Source: Cordilura impudica
Lineage: Eukaryota > Arthropoda > Insecta > Diptera > Scathophagidae
Direction of reading: 5' to 3'
Assembly: GCA_963682025.1 (NCBI GenBank)
Contig: OY821519.1
Location: forward strand, 67,016,783-67,080,782
DNA: 64,000 nt
Shown: piece by piece, positions 10,800 through 20,733 of the stretch
How positions within the stretch are numbered: the first letter of the stretch is position 1
How the letters are laid out: every line of letters begins with the position of its first letter
Translations under genes and position numbers: made by a program
Notes under the pieces: model-generated
Database searches by the model: none
Told to the model about the DNA's origin: nothing
Seen by the model: the letters and a program-made list of their open reading frames with translations, nothing else

Positions 10800-11144
10800 C
10801 AATAAAAAATCACGTGAGTCCGATTACAGGGGAGATGTGTAAACATATATTAATCAAAGATTTTTGTATAGCACTTTTTTAGAATTAAATAGAAAACTTC
10901 ATTTATATCATCGCTTATAGAAATAAACTGCAGGTGCTCTGCTAATATAAAAATGCATATTTGTTATTATTTATTATTTCAACCGACTAATTTTCAATTT
11001 TTCCTTATTTATTTATCATTTTTAATTTTTCACTTTTCGGTTTTTATTTTTCATATTTTATTTTTAATTTTTAATTTTTTATTTTTAAATTTTTATTTTT
11101 CATTTTTCGTTTTTCATTTTTCATTTCTCATTTTCATTTTTTCA
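10800..11144 (+). repeat. T-rich array element, left half
   Basis: Shares a unique lead-in with 41190-41440 (TGAGTCCGA, GGGGAGATGT, TAGCACTTTTTT, CTGCAGG, GCTCTGCTAAT, TTATTTCAACC). It then enters a low-complexity array of TTTTTCATTTT / TTTTTAATTTT units (10995-11140). The right half is absent; the array runs into a Helitron piece. Confidence 0.6.
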
Positions 11145-11430
11145 AAATGAGCCTAAAGGTATGCTCATCAATTTCAGCAATTCACAATTCAACACAGGAC
11201 GTCTGATATATAATTTAAATTATTCGTATTAACAATGTGTAACGAATTATTATAAATATTTTATTTTATTTAATTTAATATATTTTAAGATAGTTTAAAC
11301 ATAAATTTTATCACTCTCAGCTGCTCCTCCATATGAGCTATAACTATGCCAATTTTCATACTCCTCCGTGCCCGCATATTGCTTAAAGTGGTAACCAAAA
11401 ATTTACCTTCACGTATTAATATATACATAT
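11145..11430 (-). mobile_element. Non-autonomous Helitron (subfamily 2), 3' truncated
   Basis: Parallel to 4600-4880: AATGAGCCTAAA, TCAATTTCAGCAATTCACAA, and TACCTTCACGTATTAATATA at the 5' end. The hairpin end is missing at the junction with the T-rich array. Confidence 0.55.
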
Positions 11431-11712
11431 AGAAAAAGCAAAATACTTTTGTGACCTGATAAATGTGCGACAGGTTAATATTTTCTTGAAAATTTAATGC
11501 ACAAAAGGTTGGTTTTTAAGTTTTCATATATGATTATTAAAGTCTAAGTTTCCCTTATTAAATATTAAGTAAAAAATACATTCTTTGTAGTAACCTGAAT
11601 CTCTGGGTAAAAAATTTCAAACTAGAGAGAACTTATGTAAGGAGGCTAGGTCTAAACATGTAAGTATACCGCTTTTCAGCAATTTTAATTCAATTTCAGC
11701 CAACTCAGCTAA

Positions 11713-12088
11713 CTAGCATATTCCAGCCCTCGAAATTCGAGCGCAAATTCTAGGAAATTTTATTTTTTTATTAAATAAAGACCCTAAAAGTATGCTAATC
11801 AATTATAGCCACTTCACAAATCAACAAAAAAACAAAGTCGTTTTTATTTCAAACTCATTAACAAATTTAATAAACACATACATAGCATTGCATAATTTTA
11901 TGAATGTGTTAGTAGCGACTTTAAATGCAATTTACTTAAAATAAAGGAAAAAAATTAAAAATCTGTAGATCTGCAAAACGGCTAAAAAGAAATACCTTTC
12001 AAATAATATGCGTTTGGTCAAAATTGGGATAAAACGGTAGAACAAAGCATCAGTCAGAAGAGATCGCCTAGCCTATTAATATTATAGA
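11713..12088 (-). mobile_element. Complete non-autonomous Helitron (subfamily 1)
   Basis: Exactly 376 bp, the same length as 25747-26122. Minus-strand 5' end TCTATAATATTAATAGGC after an A; 3' end has the hairpin CTCGAATTTCGAG, then GGCTGGAAT and terminal CTAG, followed by T. The TC start, the hairpin about ten bases before CTAG, insertion between A and T, and no target duplication are the hallmarks of a Helitron. No Rep/helicase gene, so it depends on a partner element. Confidence 0.75.
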
Positions 12089-12690
12089 TGTATAAAAAAG
12101 TTGTTTCCCACTAATATTTTTGCATTTGTTAGCGAAATTTTAAAATACTCATTAACACATAGACGGACAGACATTGGTTAAGCAAGTTGATCAGTTTATC
12201 AGTTACACAGAGAGGCATATGATATAAAAATATGTATTATATGTTGCCATATATAAATATGCCAATGTCTTCCAGCAACATATTGCTGGGCATGTTAATC
12301 ATAATGATTTGAATTTGACTTCGTTAACATATTAATAGTAAAGTAAGTTTGTGTGGATTTTAGTTCTTCTTGATTTGATGCAATGTTGTTAGGTCCGATA
12401 CTAAAAGGCACCAACCAGCTGCAGTATTTAGTCCTGATAACAATATTTTTAGAACAAAATACTGCAACTCCATAAATTGCCTATCAACATAATTTATGTG
12501 ATATTTAATTCCAAAGAGCTGCTACTTAAATTTTCGCCATTGAATATTTAGCTCCATGTGTTTGCACTAGCATTCACACTTTGTCGCACTCTCTCTCTCT
12601 CTCTCTCTCTCATTCCCATCACATATACGTACACTTGGTTATTATTCATTCATATAAAAACATTCACCACACTATTAATATTTTTATATA
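12089..12690. other. Unassigned sequence with a (CT)n microsatellite
   Basis: Holds a perfect CT run of about 11 units at 12590-12611 and a small GACGGACAGACA remnant near 12163. No gene seen. Confidence 0.6.
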
Positions 12691-12997
12691 TGGAGCGTTC
12701 CATGTCAAGTGATTCAACTTTTTAAACCGGTGTCTTCCGCTCGGGATGAAATTTCTTCCAAGGTTAGTCCTATTGGATAGTAGTTTAGACACAATTTTTC
12801 AACAAGATCGGTCCAGAACTCTCTGAGTTAGAGGGGGTCAAAATTTGACATTTTGACCAAACAGGTGTTTTTTTCTCATCCATATAACTTTTTACCTATT
12901 GTTCTTAGCAAAATTTGTCCCAAATAGTTTAGATAGCTAATTCTTCAGTCTTTCAGAAAAAAATAAAAAAAAGGATTTTTTTTGGTCAAAAGGAAGC

Positions 12998-13412
12998 TGA
13001 TGAGGACTTAATGGTTTTTAAGTCTGTTAATTACTAAAAAAGACTAAAAGATTGAAACACAATTAGATTTGTTTTATAATATAATGTTTTTATTTCGACA
13101 ACTTGATTTGACTACGTCCAAATGCTAACTATAACTAACTGTGTTACAATTGTATTTGCTTTAACATATTTGAAAATGTAGTAAAAAGTTGACCTTGAAT
13201 CGTTGTATTTTATTAGGCAATGTTGACGACGATGATGACTTATTTTGTTTGCATATACAATCAAATATGATGTTAGTGTGACGATGCTGACAACTTCGTG
13301 TAGTGAAACCTAGACCGTTGTTTTTTTTTGCATACGTGGAATGAGCATGTGTACATATATTTTTGAATATAAGGAAGAATAATAAAGAAATTAACCCACT
13401 AAGGGTTGAACA
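12998..13412 (-). repeat. BEL 3' LTR
   Basis: 415 bp. It differs from the other LTR by only one T in a homopolymer (9 versus 8 T's near 13321), as read by eye. It contains a minus-strand AATAAA (13089-13094) as candidate polyadenylation signal. Confidence 0.95.
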
Positions 13413-13424
13413 TACTCCCCGGCC
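13413..13424 (-). promoter_or_regulatory. Candidate polypurine tract of BEL
   Basis: The minus strand reads GGCCGGGGAGTA directly before the 3' LTR. The GGGGAG purine run is the likely primer for plus-strand synthesis. Confidence 0.5.
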
Positions 13425-13434
13425 GTAATCTGGC

Positions 13435-16400
13435 TCAATTATTGATGTTTGTTTCTATGGGTAACTTGCATACCTTGGCGACTGCTCTTTTTTGTTGTCC
13501 GTCAGAAGTTCTTACCACAACTACTCTAACTTGCTCATCTGGACCTCTTATCGCTTCTACTATTCTTCCTAATTGCCATTTTAAGGGTGGAGTATTGTCC
13601 TCTTTTATTACCACCAAATCGTTGGGCTGTAAATTAGTATGATGCATTGTCCACTTTGACCTTTTCTGTAACTCTGTGATATATTCTTTATGCCATCGTT
13701 CCCAAAAGCATTGGTGTGCCCATTGTACTTGTTGGTACCTCTTTAGAGTTCCAGATTCTGCATTACTCACCGGTGCTTCATGGACTGTGTGTGCGGTTCT
13801 GCCGATCAAAAAGTGTGATGGTGTTAGTGCACGAAGATCATCTGGATCGCTGGACATAGGTGTAAGTGGTCTGCTATTTATTACAGCTTCTGATTGACAG
13901 CAAACTGTTTGGAGCTCGTCGTATGTAAATGTATAATTACCAACTGCTCTACGAAGAAAATATTTTGCTTGTTTGACTGCGCTTTCCCATAACCCACCAA
14001 AATGTGGGGATCGAGGGGGAATAAATTTCCAATTTATGCCCTGTTGCTTACAATATTCATCAACGGCAGTAACGTGTGAAGGTGTTAAGAAATGTTGTAG
14101 CAAAGATTTTAATTCGCGATTTGCACCCACGAAATTTGTTGCATTATCTGAATAAATCGTGTTGCATTTACCTCTTCTGGATATGAAGCGTTTTAATGCC
14201 GCAGTAAATGATACGGTAGTAAGATCCATTGCTAATTCCATATGTACTGCCTTTGTTACGAAGCAAATAAATACCGCTATATAGACCTTACTTGGTTGTT
14301 TTCCTCTAAGGCGATGAGTTATCAAAAATGGACCACAATAGTCCACTCCAGTTACAGCAAAGGGATATGTGGGTTCAATTCTGTCCTTTGGTAATGATCC
14401 CATAATTTGTTGAGTGATTTTTGGTCGACAACGAAAGCAGATGATGCATTTATGTATTGTTTGGCGAATTGTGTTACGAGCATTTATAATCCAAAAACGA
14501 TCGCGAAGAAGACTATTGAGTGTTTGAGTTCCGGCGTGCATGTTAATTCGATGAAAGTGTTCAATTAATGCTCGAATGAATGGATGCTGACTTGGTAGTA
14601 CTATAGGGTGAATTGTATCAAACGACAACGACGAGTTGGTTAAGCGACCGCCTACACGAATAATGCCATCCTTTAGAAAGGGTGAAAGTTGAACTAATTT
14701 GGAATTACGATTTACTATGTTGTTCTTGGTTAAACTTTTATATTCATCAGGAAATGTTTCTCTTTGTATGGCTATGCATATTAGTAATAGTGCTCGTGTT
14801 TCTTCATCCACTGTAATTGGTCCAACATTGACATCCTTTTGTTTTCTAAGTAAATCGAAAAATCGTGTTATGTATGCGAAAATACGAATGGTTTTGCTAT
14901 AATTGTTTATGTATTTAAAATCAATGAATATGCCTGGTGAAAAATTTGCTAAAAGTGATGTGACCTGTTGTTTTTGTTCTGGTGGATCTTCATCATATGA
15001 TGGTGATAGCTGTGGCCACAAGTTTGATGAATTCTTTAAAAATTCCGGGCCTTCAAACCACAATTTATTGCCAATAAGATCTTCTACTTTGATTCCTCTT
15101 GAAACGAGGTCGGCAGGGTTGTGAACGGTTGGACAGTAATGCCAATTGAAATTAGTTGTAGACGCTTGTATTTTTCTGACTCGATTCGCTACAAATTGCG
15201 TCCACCTTGAGGAGTCACCACTTATCCAGGCCAGCGTTATTGACGAGTCTGACCAACAGTGAACTTTATTCGAATCTGGGTTTATAATTTTACATACAAC
15301 TTCAAGTAAATTAGCTAATAAAAGTGCTGCAGATAATTCAAGTCGAGGTAAGGTTACAGATTTGACTGGTGCGACGCGAGATTTGGCACACAGCAGTGAT
15401 GACATATTTACACCATCTCTTCTATATACCGCATATATGCATGCACCGTAAGCCTTTGTACTGGCATCTGAAAAGCCATGAATTTCAGTATTGTTATCAA
15501 AATGTACAAACCTTTGGATCCGTATCTGTGTAATTTGTGGTAGTTGTTTGTAGATGGCTTCCCATTGAGATGCGATTGATTGCGGGACACTTTCATCCCA
15601 ATTCACTTTAATTTTCCATAGATCTTGCATGAGTATTTTACATGATACGATGATTGGATTTATCAAACCAAGTGGATCATAAAGCGAGGCAATATGCGAT
15701 AAAATTTTGCGTTTGGTTAATTTTGGCGATGGTGTTGGTGCTTCATAACTAAAAAGAAATTCATCTTCATTGGGTGACCATTTTAAGCCAAGAGCTTTGA
15801 TGTACTCAGAATCCTGAAGTTGAATAATTTTTTCTCTATCTTCTAACTTTACATCATCGATGATTTGTGGTATATTTGATGCAAATTTCCGCAACGGAAA
15901 ACCGCCCTTTTGTAGTAGTTGCATTACTTGATTTTTTATTTCAATAACTTCATCAATACTCTGCGCACCTGTCATTAGATTGTCTACGTAAAAATCTCTT
16001 AATGTTACTGCTGCACCAATGGGAAATGCTGAGATGTTATCCTTTGCTAGCTGTTGCATACACTTTACAGCCAAATATGTTGCACAACTCGTTCCATATG
16101 TAACAGTTTGTAATTGGTAAACATTTATGCTTTCATTCGATGAGTTTCTCCACAATATACATTGAAATTTCATGTCTTCAGGATGAATGTATATCTGTCG
16201 AAACATTTTGGCGATATCAGCCATTAGAACATATCGATGCAGTCGAAATCGAAATAATATCGTAAACAAATCATCTTGCAGTGTCGGTCCAATTCGAAGA
16301 TTTTCATTGAGTGATACTCCGTTTGATGTTTTGCATGACGCATCGAAGACGACACGAAGCCTTGTTGTTGAACTGTCGCCTTTGGTTACACAATGATGAG

Positions 16401-18621
16401 GTATAAAATTTAATGATTTTGATGTTATTAAGTTTTTTGGAGCTAATTTCATATGACCCATATCAATGTACTCCTTTATGAAATCAGAGTATTCCTTTTG
16501 AAGATCGCCACTTTGTCGAAGCCTTTTTTCCAACAATAAAAATCTTTTAAATGCAATATTATATGACTCACCAAGATTCCGAGGATTGGATTTAAACGAC
16601 AGACGACCAATGAATTTATTTGTTTCAGCACATCTCGTTGTTGTCTTTTGAAAGTAATTCTCACACTCTTGCTCTTCGATATTTAAATTGTTTTTGCTCA
16701 CTTCGTAATTATTCTCCATTAACCAAAATTTTTCCAATGTTTCATCTAGATTATAAAGGTTTGTTGCAAGTACAGATGCTTTCAGTGGTGGAGATAGTGA
16801 TTGTTTTATCGATGACAGTGCGCCCGCAACTATCCATCCTAACGAAGTTTTTTGTAAGATTGGTAGATTATCTTGAAGCTTTATTTGGCCCACCATAAGT
16901 AGTTCATAGAAAACGCTGGTACCAATTAACAGATCGACTTTGCTAGGTTTATTAAAATTTGGGTCCGCTAATTTAATGTTTGGTGGAATCTTCCAATGTT
17001 GAATATCAATGTAGTGATGTGGTTGACAAGTCGTTATTGCTGGTAGTATTATTGCATCTACTGAGCACATTTGCGCATATTGCATAGATTTTATTGTAAA
17101 AGAACTATGATAATATGCCTTTACTGTATTGGCGCCAATACCCGATATGTCAATATCAGCCTTTTGACGTGACAAGTGAAGAATTTGTGCAGCTCTTTCA
17201 GAAATAAAATGTAACTGTGATGCTGAGTCTAGCAGCGCTCTAGCAATCATTTTTTTTCCCGACGCTGTTGAAAGCTCGACTAAAGCTGTTGCTAGAATGA
17301 CTTCGCTTTGATTTTTTATTACCTTTAATACAGTTGGTGTATTATATTGTTCGCCCACCTCATCTGTATTCGCGTTTTCTTGTGTACTTATTACTTGCCT
17401 TTGCTTTTCTCTATGCAATAATGTATGATGACTTACCCGACAGTGTTGACAACGATTATTAGATGGACAGTGGTTTGATATATGATTGGGTGCTAAGCAG
17501 TTTAAACAAAGACCTTTGCGTTTTATTAATTCATAACGGCCTATAGGATCAAGTTTCATAAATGGAATGCATTTAAAGGGGTTATGACTATCGGGTTGAT
17601 CACATAGGTTGCAACGTTGATTACCAGCAACTACAAATGATGTCTGCTTTCTAGATAGTTGATTGATTCTAGATGAAGTGTTGTTTGTAGCGATAATATC
17701 AAACGTTTGACATCTCCTTTCAAGAAATGTTGCCAATTCATCCCAAGTTGGCAGGTAAAATGAACCAGTTGTGTCTTGCTTGGAATTATTGGATACTTCT
17801 TCTTCCCATTTTGTGGCGGTTTCTGAGTCCAATTTTGAAACGATTAGGTGTAATATTACGCCGTCTGAAATTTGTTGCTTAGATGCAATAGATTGAAGAG
17901 CACGAAGATTGCAATTGATATTATCAACGAAGTTACGTACTTGTAGTACACTTGGATTTAAAATATTTTGAATTTTAAATATTGCTTGAAGATGTGAATT
18001 GAATATGTAACGTTTGTTATCGTAGCGAGAAACGAGAAGATCTAAAGCTTTGCTGTAATTAAATACGGTGACTTCTAATGATTGTATCAATTTAGCTGCA
18101 TCACCCTCTAAGCAGGATCTTAAGTATTGAAATTTTTCAATATCAGATATATCAGCGTTTTTATCAACCAGTACAGAGAACATGTTATAAAAATCTAACC
18201 ATTCACTTTGTATACCATTAAATGTGGGAAGTTGTAGTTTCGGTAGGTTAACCTTTGGTCGTGACATTGATTCATGTTGAATTATTTGTGTACTGGATAA
18301 TGGCATAGTTTTTTGTAACGATAATTTGTTTAGTATTTTAGATTTTGCTATGCAATATGCTTCTTCAAATGTGTCTCTATGATCTGCCTCAAATTGTGAT
18401 TCATCATTATACTCCAGTTCCGATTGTACATTTTCAAACGCCTTATATTTTTGCTCTAATAATTCCAGCTTGACCTCTAATTGAGCAAATGTCATTTCGT
18501 CGAAAAGTTCAATACTTAAACCTGTTACATTTTTTATTAAACGATTGCGTTGTAAAATTTTTACACGATACTTTTTTACTGTGTCATCGTCTATCGATGG
18601 TGTATGATCCGATTCCGCCAT
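13435..18621 (-). CDS. BEL/Pao gag-pol polyprotein
   Basis: One 1728-residue reading frame with all expected parts in BEL order. Approximate residues: gag region to 330 (DUF1759-like, WLDFYNMF and YLRSCLEGDA near 135-175); three Cys/His clusters (CNLC at 339, CLNC at 374, CQHC at 395) for RNA binding; aspartic protease LLDSASQ at 464; reverse transcriptase with FYVDNLMTG at 879; RNase H with HGFSDAS at 1052 and CWSDSS at 1123; integrase zinc module (HFHR...CIICFRCR, 1357-1395) and catalytic D (TGVDYCGPF, 1425), D (YSDNATNF, 1492) and E (GLWESAVK, 1545); then a C-terminal WERWHKEYI (DUF5641-like) domain. The ATG at 18621 lies 80 bp inside the 5' LTR. Asn instead of the second Asp in YVDN is notable; I believe it occurs in other BEL-clade elements but could not verify this. 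Confidence 0.95.
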   Translation of the reverse strand: MAESDHTPSIDDDTVKKYRVKILQRNRLIKNVTGLSIELFDEMTFAQLEVKLELLEQKYKAFENVQSELEYNDESQFEADHRDTFEEAYCIAKSKILNKLSLQKTMPLSSTQIIQHESMSRPKVNLPKLQLPTFNGIQSEWLDFYNMFSVLVDKNADISDIEKFQYLRSCLEGDAAKLIQSLEVTVFNYSKALDLLVSRYDNKRYIFNSHLQAIFKIQNILNPSVLQVRNFVDNINCNLRALQSIASKQQISDGVILHLIVSKLDSETATKWEEEVSNNSKQDTTGSFYLPTWDELATFLERRCQTFDIIATNNTSSRINQLSRKQTSFVVAGNQRCNLCDQPDSHNPFKCIPFMKLDPIGRYELIKRKGLCLNCLAPNHISNHCPSNNRCQHCRVSHHTLLHREKQRQVISTQENANTDEVGEQYNTPTVLKVIKNQSEVILATALVELSTASGKKMIARALLDSASQLHFISERAAQILHLSRQKADIDISGIGANTVKAYYHSSFTIKSMQYAQMCSVDAIILPAITTCQPHHYIDIQHWKIPPNIKLADPNFNKPSKVDLLIGTSVFYELLMVGQIKLQDNLPILQKTSLGWIVAGALSSIKQSLSPPLKASVLATNLYNLDETLEKFWLMENNYEVSKNNLNIEEQECENYFQKTTTRCAETNKFIGRLSFKSNPRNLGESYNIAFKRFLLLEKRLRQSGDLQKEYSDFIKEYIDMGHMKLAPKNLITSKSLNFIPHHCVTKGDSSTTRLRVVFDASCKTSNGVSLNENLRIGPTLQDDLFTILFRFRLHRYVLMADIAKMFRQIYIHPEDMKFQCILWRNSSNESINVYQLQTVTYGTSCATYLAVKCMQQLAKDNISAFPIGAAVTLRDFYVDNLMTGAQSIDEVIEIKNQVMQLLQKGGFPLRKFASNIPQIIDDVKLEDREKIIQLQDSEYIKALGLKWSPNEDEFLFSYEAPTPSPKLTKRKILSHIASLYDPLGLINPIIVSCKILMQDLWKIKVNWDESVPQSIASQWEAIYKQLPQITQIRIQRFVHFDNNTEIHGFSDASTKAYGACIYAVYRRDGVNMSSLLCAKSRVAPVKSVTLPRLELSAALLLANLLEVVCKIINPDSNKVHCWSDSSITLAWISGDSSRWTQFVANRVRKIQASTTNFNWHYCPTVHNPADLVSRGIKVEDLIGNKLWFEGPEFLKNSSNLWPQLSPSYDEDPPEQKQQVTSLLANFSPGIFIDFKYINNYSKTIRIFAYITRFFDLLRKQKDVNVGPITVDEETRALLLICIAIQRETFPDEYKSLTKNNIVNRNSKLVQLSPFLKDGIIRVGGRLTNSSLSFDTIHPIVLPSQHPFIRALIEHFHRINMHAGTQTLNSLLRDRFWIINARNTIRQTIHKCIICFRCRPKITQQIMGSLPKDRIEPTYPFAVTGVDYCGPFLITHRLRGKQPSKVYIAVFICFVTKAVHMELAMDLTTVSFTAALKRFISRRGKCNTIYSDNATNFVGANRELKSLLQHFLTPSHVTAVDEYCKQQGINWKFIPPRSPHFGGLWESAVKQAKYFLRRAVGNYTFTYDELQTVCCQSEAVINSRPLTPMSSDPDDLRALTPSHFLIGRTAHTVHEAPVSNAESGTLKRYQQVQWAHQCFWERWHKEYITELQKRSKWTMHHTNLQPNDLVVIKEDNTPPLKWQLGRIVEAIRGPDEQVRVVVVRTSDGQQKRAVAKVCKLPIETNINN

Positions 18622-18685
18622 GTTAAATATTTGGAAACAATTTTCTTTTTAAATTATTTCAATACAAATTTTGAATCCCGGATCT

Positions 18686-18701
18686 GGGTCGAAGGACCTT
18701 A
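18686..18701 (-). promoter_or_regulatory. Candidate primer-binding site of BEL
   Basis: Immediately inside the 5' LTR the minus strand reads TAAGGTCCTTCGACCC. The GGTCCTTCGA core would pair with a tRNA 3' end ...TCGAAGGACC, except that the usual T of TGG is A. tRNA identity not determined. Confidence 0.45.
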
Positions 18702-19115
18702 TGATGAGGACTTAATGGTTTTTAAGTCTGTTAATTACTAAAAAAGACTAAAAGATTGAAACACAATTAGATTTGTTTTATAATATAATGTTTTTATTTC
18801 GACAACTTGATTTGACTACGTCCAAATGCTAACTATAACTAACTGTGTTACAATTGTATTTGCTTTAACATATTTGAAAATGTAGTAAAAAGTTGACCTT
18901 GAATCGTTGTATTTTATTAGGCAATGTTGACGACGATGATGACTTATTTTGTTTGCATATACAATCAAATATGATGTTAGTGTGACGATGCTGACAACTT
19001 CGTGTAGTGAAACCTAGACCGTTGTTTTTTTTGCATACGTGGAATGAGCATGTGTACATATATTTTTGAATATAAGGAAGAATAATAAAGAAATTAACCC
19101 ACTAAGGGTTGAACA
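18702..19115 (-). repeat. BEL 5' LTR
   Basis: 414 bp, the transcription-start side for the minus-strand element. Begins TGTTCAACCCTTAGTGGG on the minus strand and ends CTCATCA. It should hold the element promoter; I could not assign a TATA box with confidence. Confidence 0.95.
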
Positions 19116-19283
19116 GAAGCTCAGGTTTTTTGTTTTAAGAGCTTTTTGGTTACTTAGTGAGTTGCGAGTGGAATACCTATCAAAAAAAAAAAAAAATGTT
19201 TTGTAACTCAAGACAACGGTTTTTCAATTTTTAACATATGCACTAATTTGAATTTTTTCCTCCATCCAGCTTATTTGTCGCAT

Positions 19284-20014
19284 TTATTTGCTGCTTTTTT
19301 TAGCCAATCCTTTCTTGGCGTTACCAGGTTCAACTGTTGGTTTCGCTACTGGTTTCTTCTTTGGCTTTGGAAAGAAATCGCATTGAGTAGAGGCAGAAAA
19401 CTTTTTCATCTTGAGTCTTCCATCGACAAGAGGTATAAAAGCATGGTATTGATCGGTGCCATCGATTGTTACAGCAGCATCGAAACTGCTCTTCAGTGTT
19501 TTCAATGTTTGTTCATGATCCTCTTTGCTACTAAAAACTATTCTAGTTTCTTTACCATAATTCTTTGCCCAGTGGAATAAAGCAGTCGCATCTAAGATGC
19601 GATCTTGATGAGAGGAGGCTATACTTCGCTGCATTTCTTTTAAGGTTTGCTCCAATATCAGCACATGCTCCTTTACCATGAGCATGCCATGCCTTAACCA
19701 TGGCATTCCAAAACCGGTTTTATGAGCCATAAGATTTGCGAAGCTACTTTTGTTTTTAAAATGTTGACGAGCTCCATCCGAAACGTAGTATACCTTCTCC
19801 AGTGTAAATTTAGATTTTAGATATTTTAGTATTATCTTCTGGTACTCATAAACTGCTACGGTATCATGTTGTAAATTGTCGGATATGATTGGCATACTTT
19901 TGTGTTCCACTTATTCATCTTTCGTGTAGTAAATATCTACTGTCAATATAGTTGCGTGGTCATTATTGAAGTGGAATGCTTGTATGGCATCCTGAAGAAC
20001 ATACTTAAATACTT
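19284..20014 (-). pseudogene. Transposase-like gene of long-TIR family, copy A remnant
   Basis: From 19910 down to 19284 an open frame of 208 codons; similarity to copy B extends back to about 20014 (YVLQDAIQAFHFNN) with one stop between. Visible blocks: EHKSMPIISDNLQHDTVAVY, VYYVSDGARQHFKNKSS, NLMAHKTGFGMP, QDRILDATALFHWAK, and a basic Lys/Pro-rich end. The HGKGACD block is out of frame here (frameshift near 19660-19700). About half of the N-terminal side is missing because the element is rearranged near 20014. The blocks recall predicted insect and cnidarian proteins usually left unnamed. I infer a transposase because the gene lies within long TIRs. Confidence 0.6.
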
Positions 20015-20362
20015 CATCAGCTGAAATAAATTAATTAAAAAAATAGTTATGTTATAAATGGATCTAATGTGATTAAGATTAAATTTTATTAAATTATTTA
20101 TCTATTTATTATTATTATTATTATATATTAATTTTATTATTATTACAAATAAATAAAAAAATTATTTTTCAACATTTCTATAGAAAAAAAGTGATTTTTT
20201 TTTCTTGAGGTTAACATATTGTGGGTATCACAGTATTGAGGGTATGAAACTTTTGTTAGGTATGTTATATACCGTCGGAAAGGTTAATTTGTCTAGTTTC
20301 TCAGTTTATGTTTTATTTTTAAGGTTTTAGAAACACTTACACACTAATGCCGTTTTCTTTTC

Positions 20363-20733
20363 TGACAAAAAATGTCGCCCTTATTCTGTCCTTTTTTTCG
20401 AAAAGTGTATTTTTTTATATATTCTGAATTAAGAGTAATCTTATCATATACATCAATCGAAAGGTATCAAAGTCGAGCCCTCGCAAATCACAAAAAATTC
20501 CAGCCATTGCCTTCTTTCAGGTCATAGTGTGAGAATATTTCCCCATTGTTCCCCTTTTTTGAATATTTTCACCCTATGACTTCCAAGAGGATAATAATCA
20601 AAATTTGCATTTATGAAAACAGCACTTTGAGACCATTCGATTGATATATAATATGAGGTTGCTCTTAATTCAGCATATTTAAAAAAATACACTTTTCCAA
20701 AAAAGGGCAAAAAAGGGCGACATTTTTTTGTCA
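20363..20733. mobile_element. Palindromic MITE inside copy A
   Basis: Inverted ends TGACAAAAAAATGTCGCCC on both sides, with about 110 bp of similarity (AAAAGTGTATTTTTTTA, CTGAATTAAGAG and ATCAATCGAA blocks). It interrupts the right arm of copy A at a point where copy B and the left arm of A are continuous. Non-coding; superfamily unknown; no target duplication read. Confidence 0.6.

Larger units (their letters stand above)
12998..19115 (-). mobile_element. BEL/Pao LTR retrotransposon, apparently intact
   Basis: A 6118-bp element on the minus strand with two LTRs (415 and 414 bp), TG...CA termini, a 5-bp target duplication GAAGC (12993-12997 and 19116-19120), and one uninterrupted gag-pol ORF of 1728 codons. 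Primer-binding and polypurine sites lie in the expected places. It landed in the left arm of long-TIR copy A. No envelope-like ORF follows pol. The near-zero LTR divergence and open ORF make it the youngest datable insertion in the window. Confidence 0.95.

Noticed and set aside
13406..16898. Plus-strand frames of 60-92 codons opposite the BEL ORF
   Set aside because: Antisense shadows of the gag-pol coding sequence.
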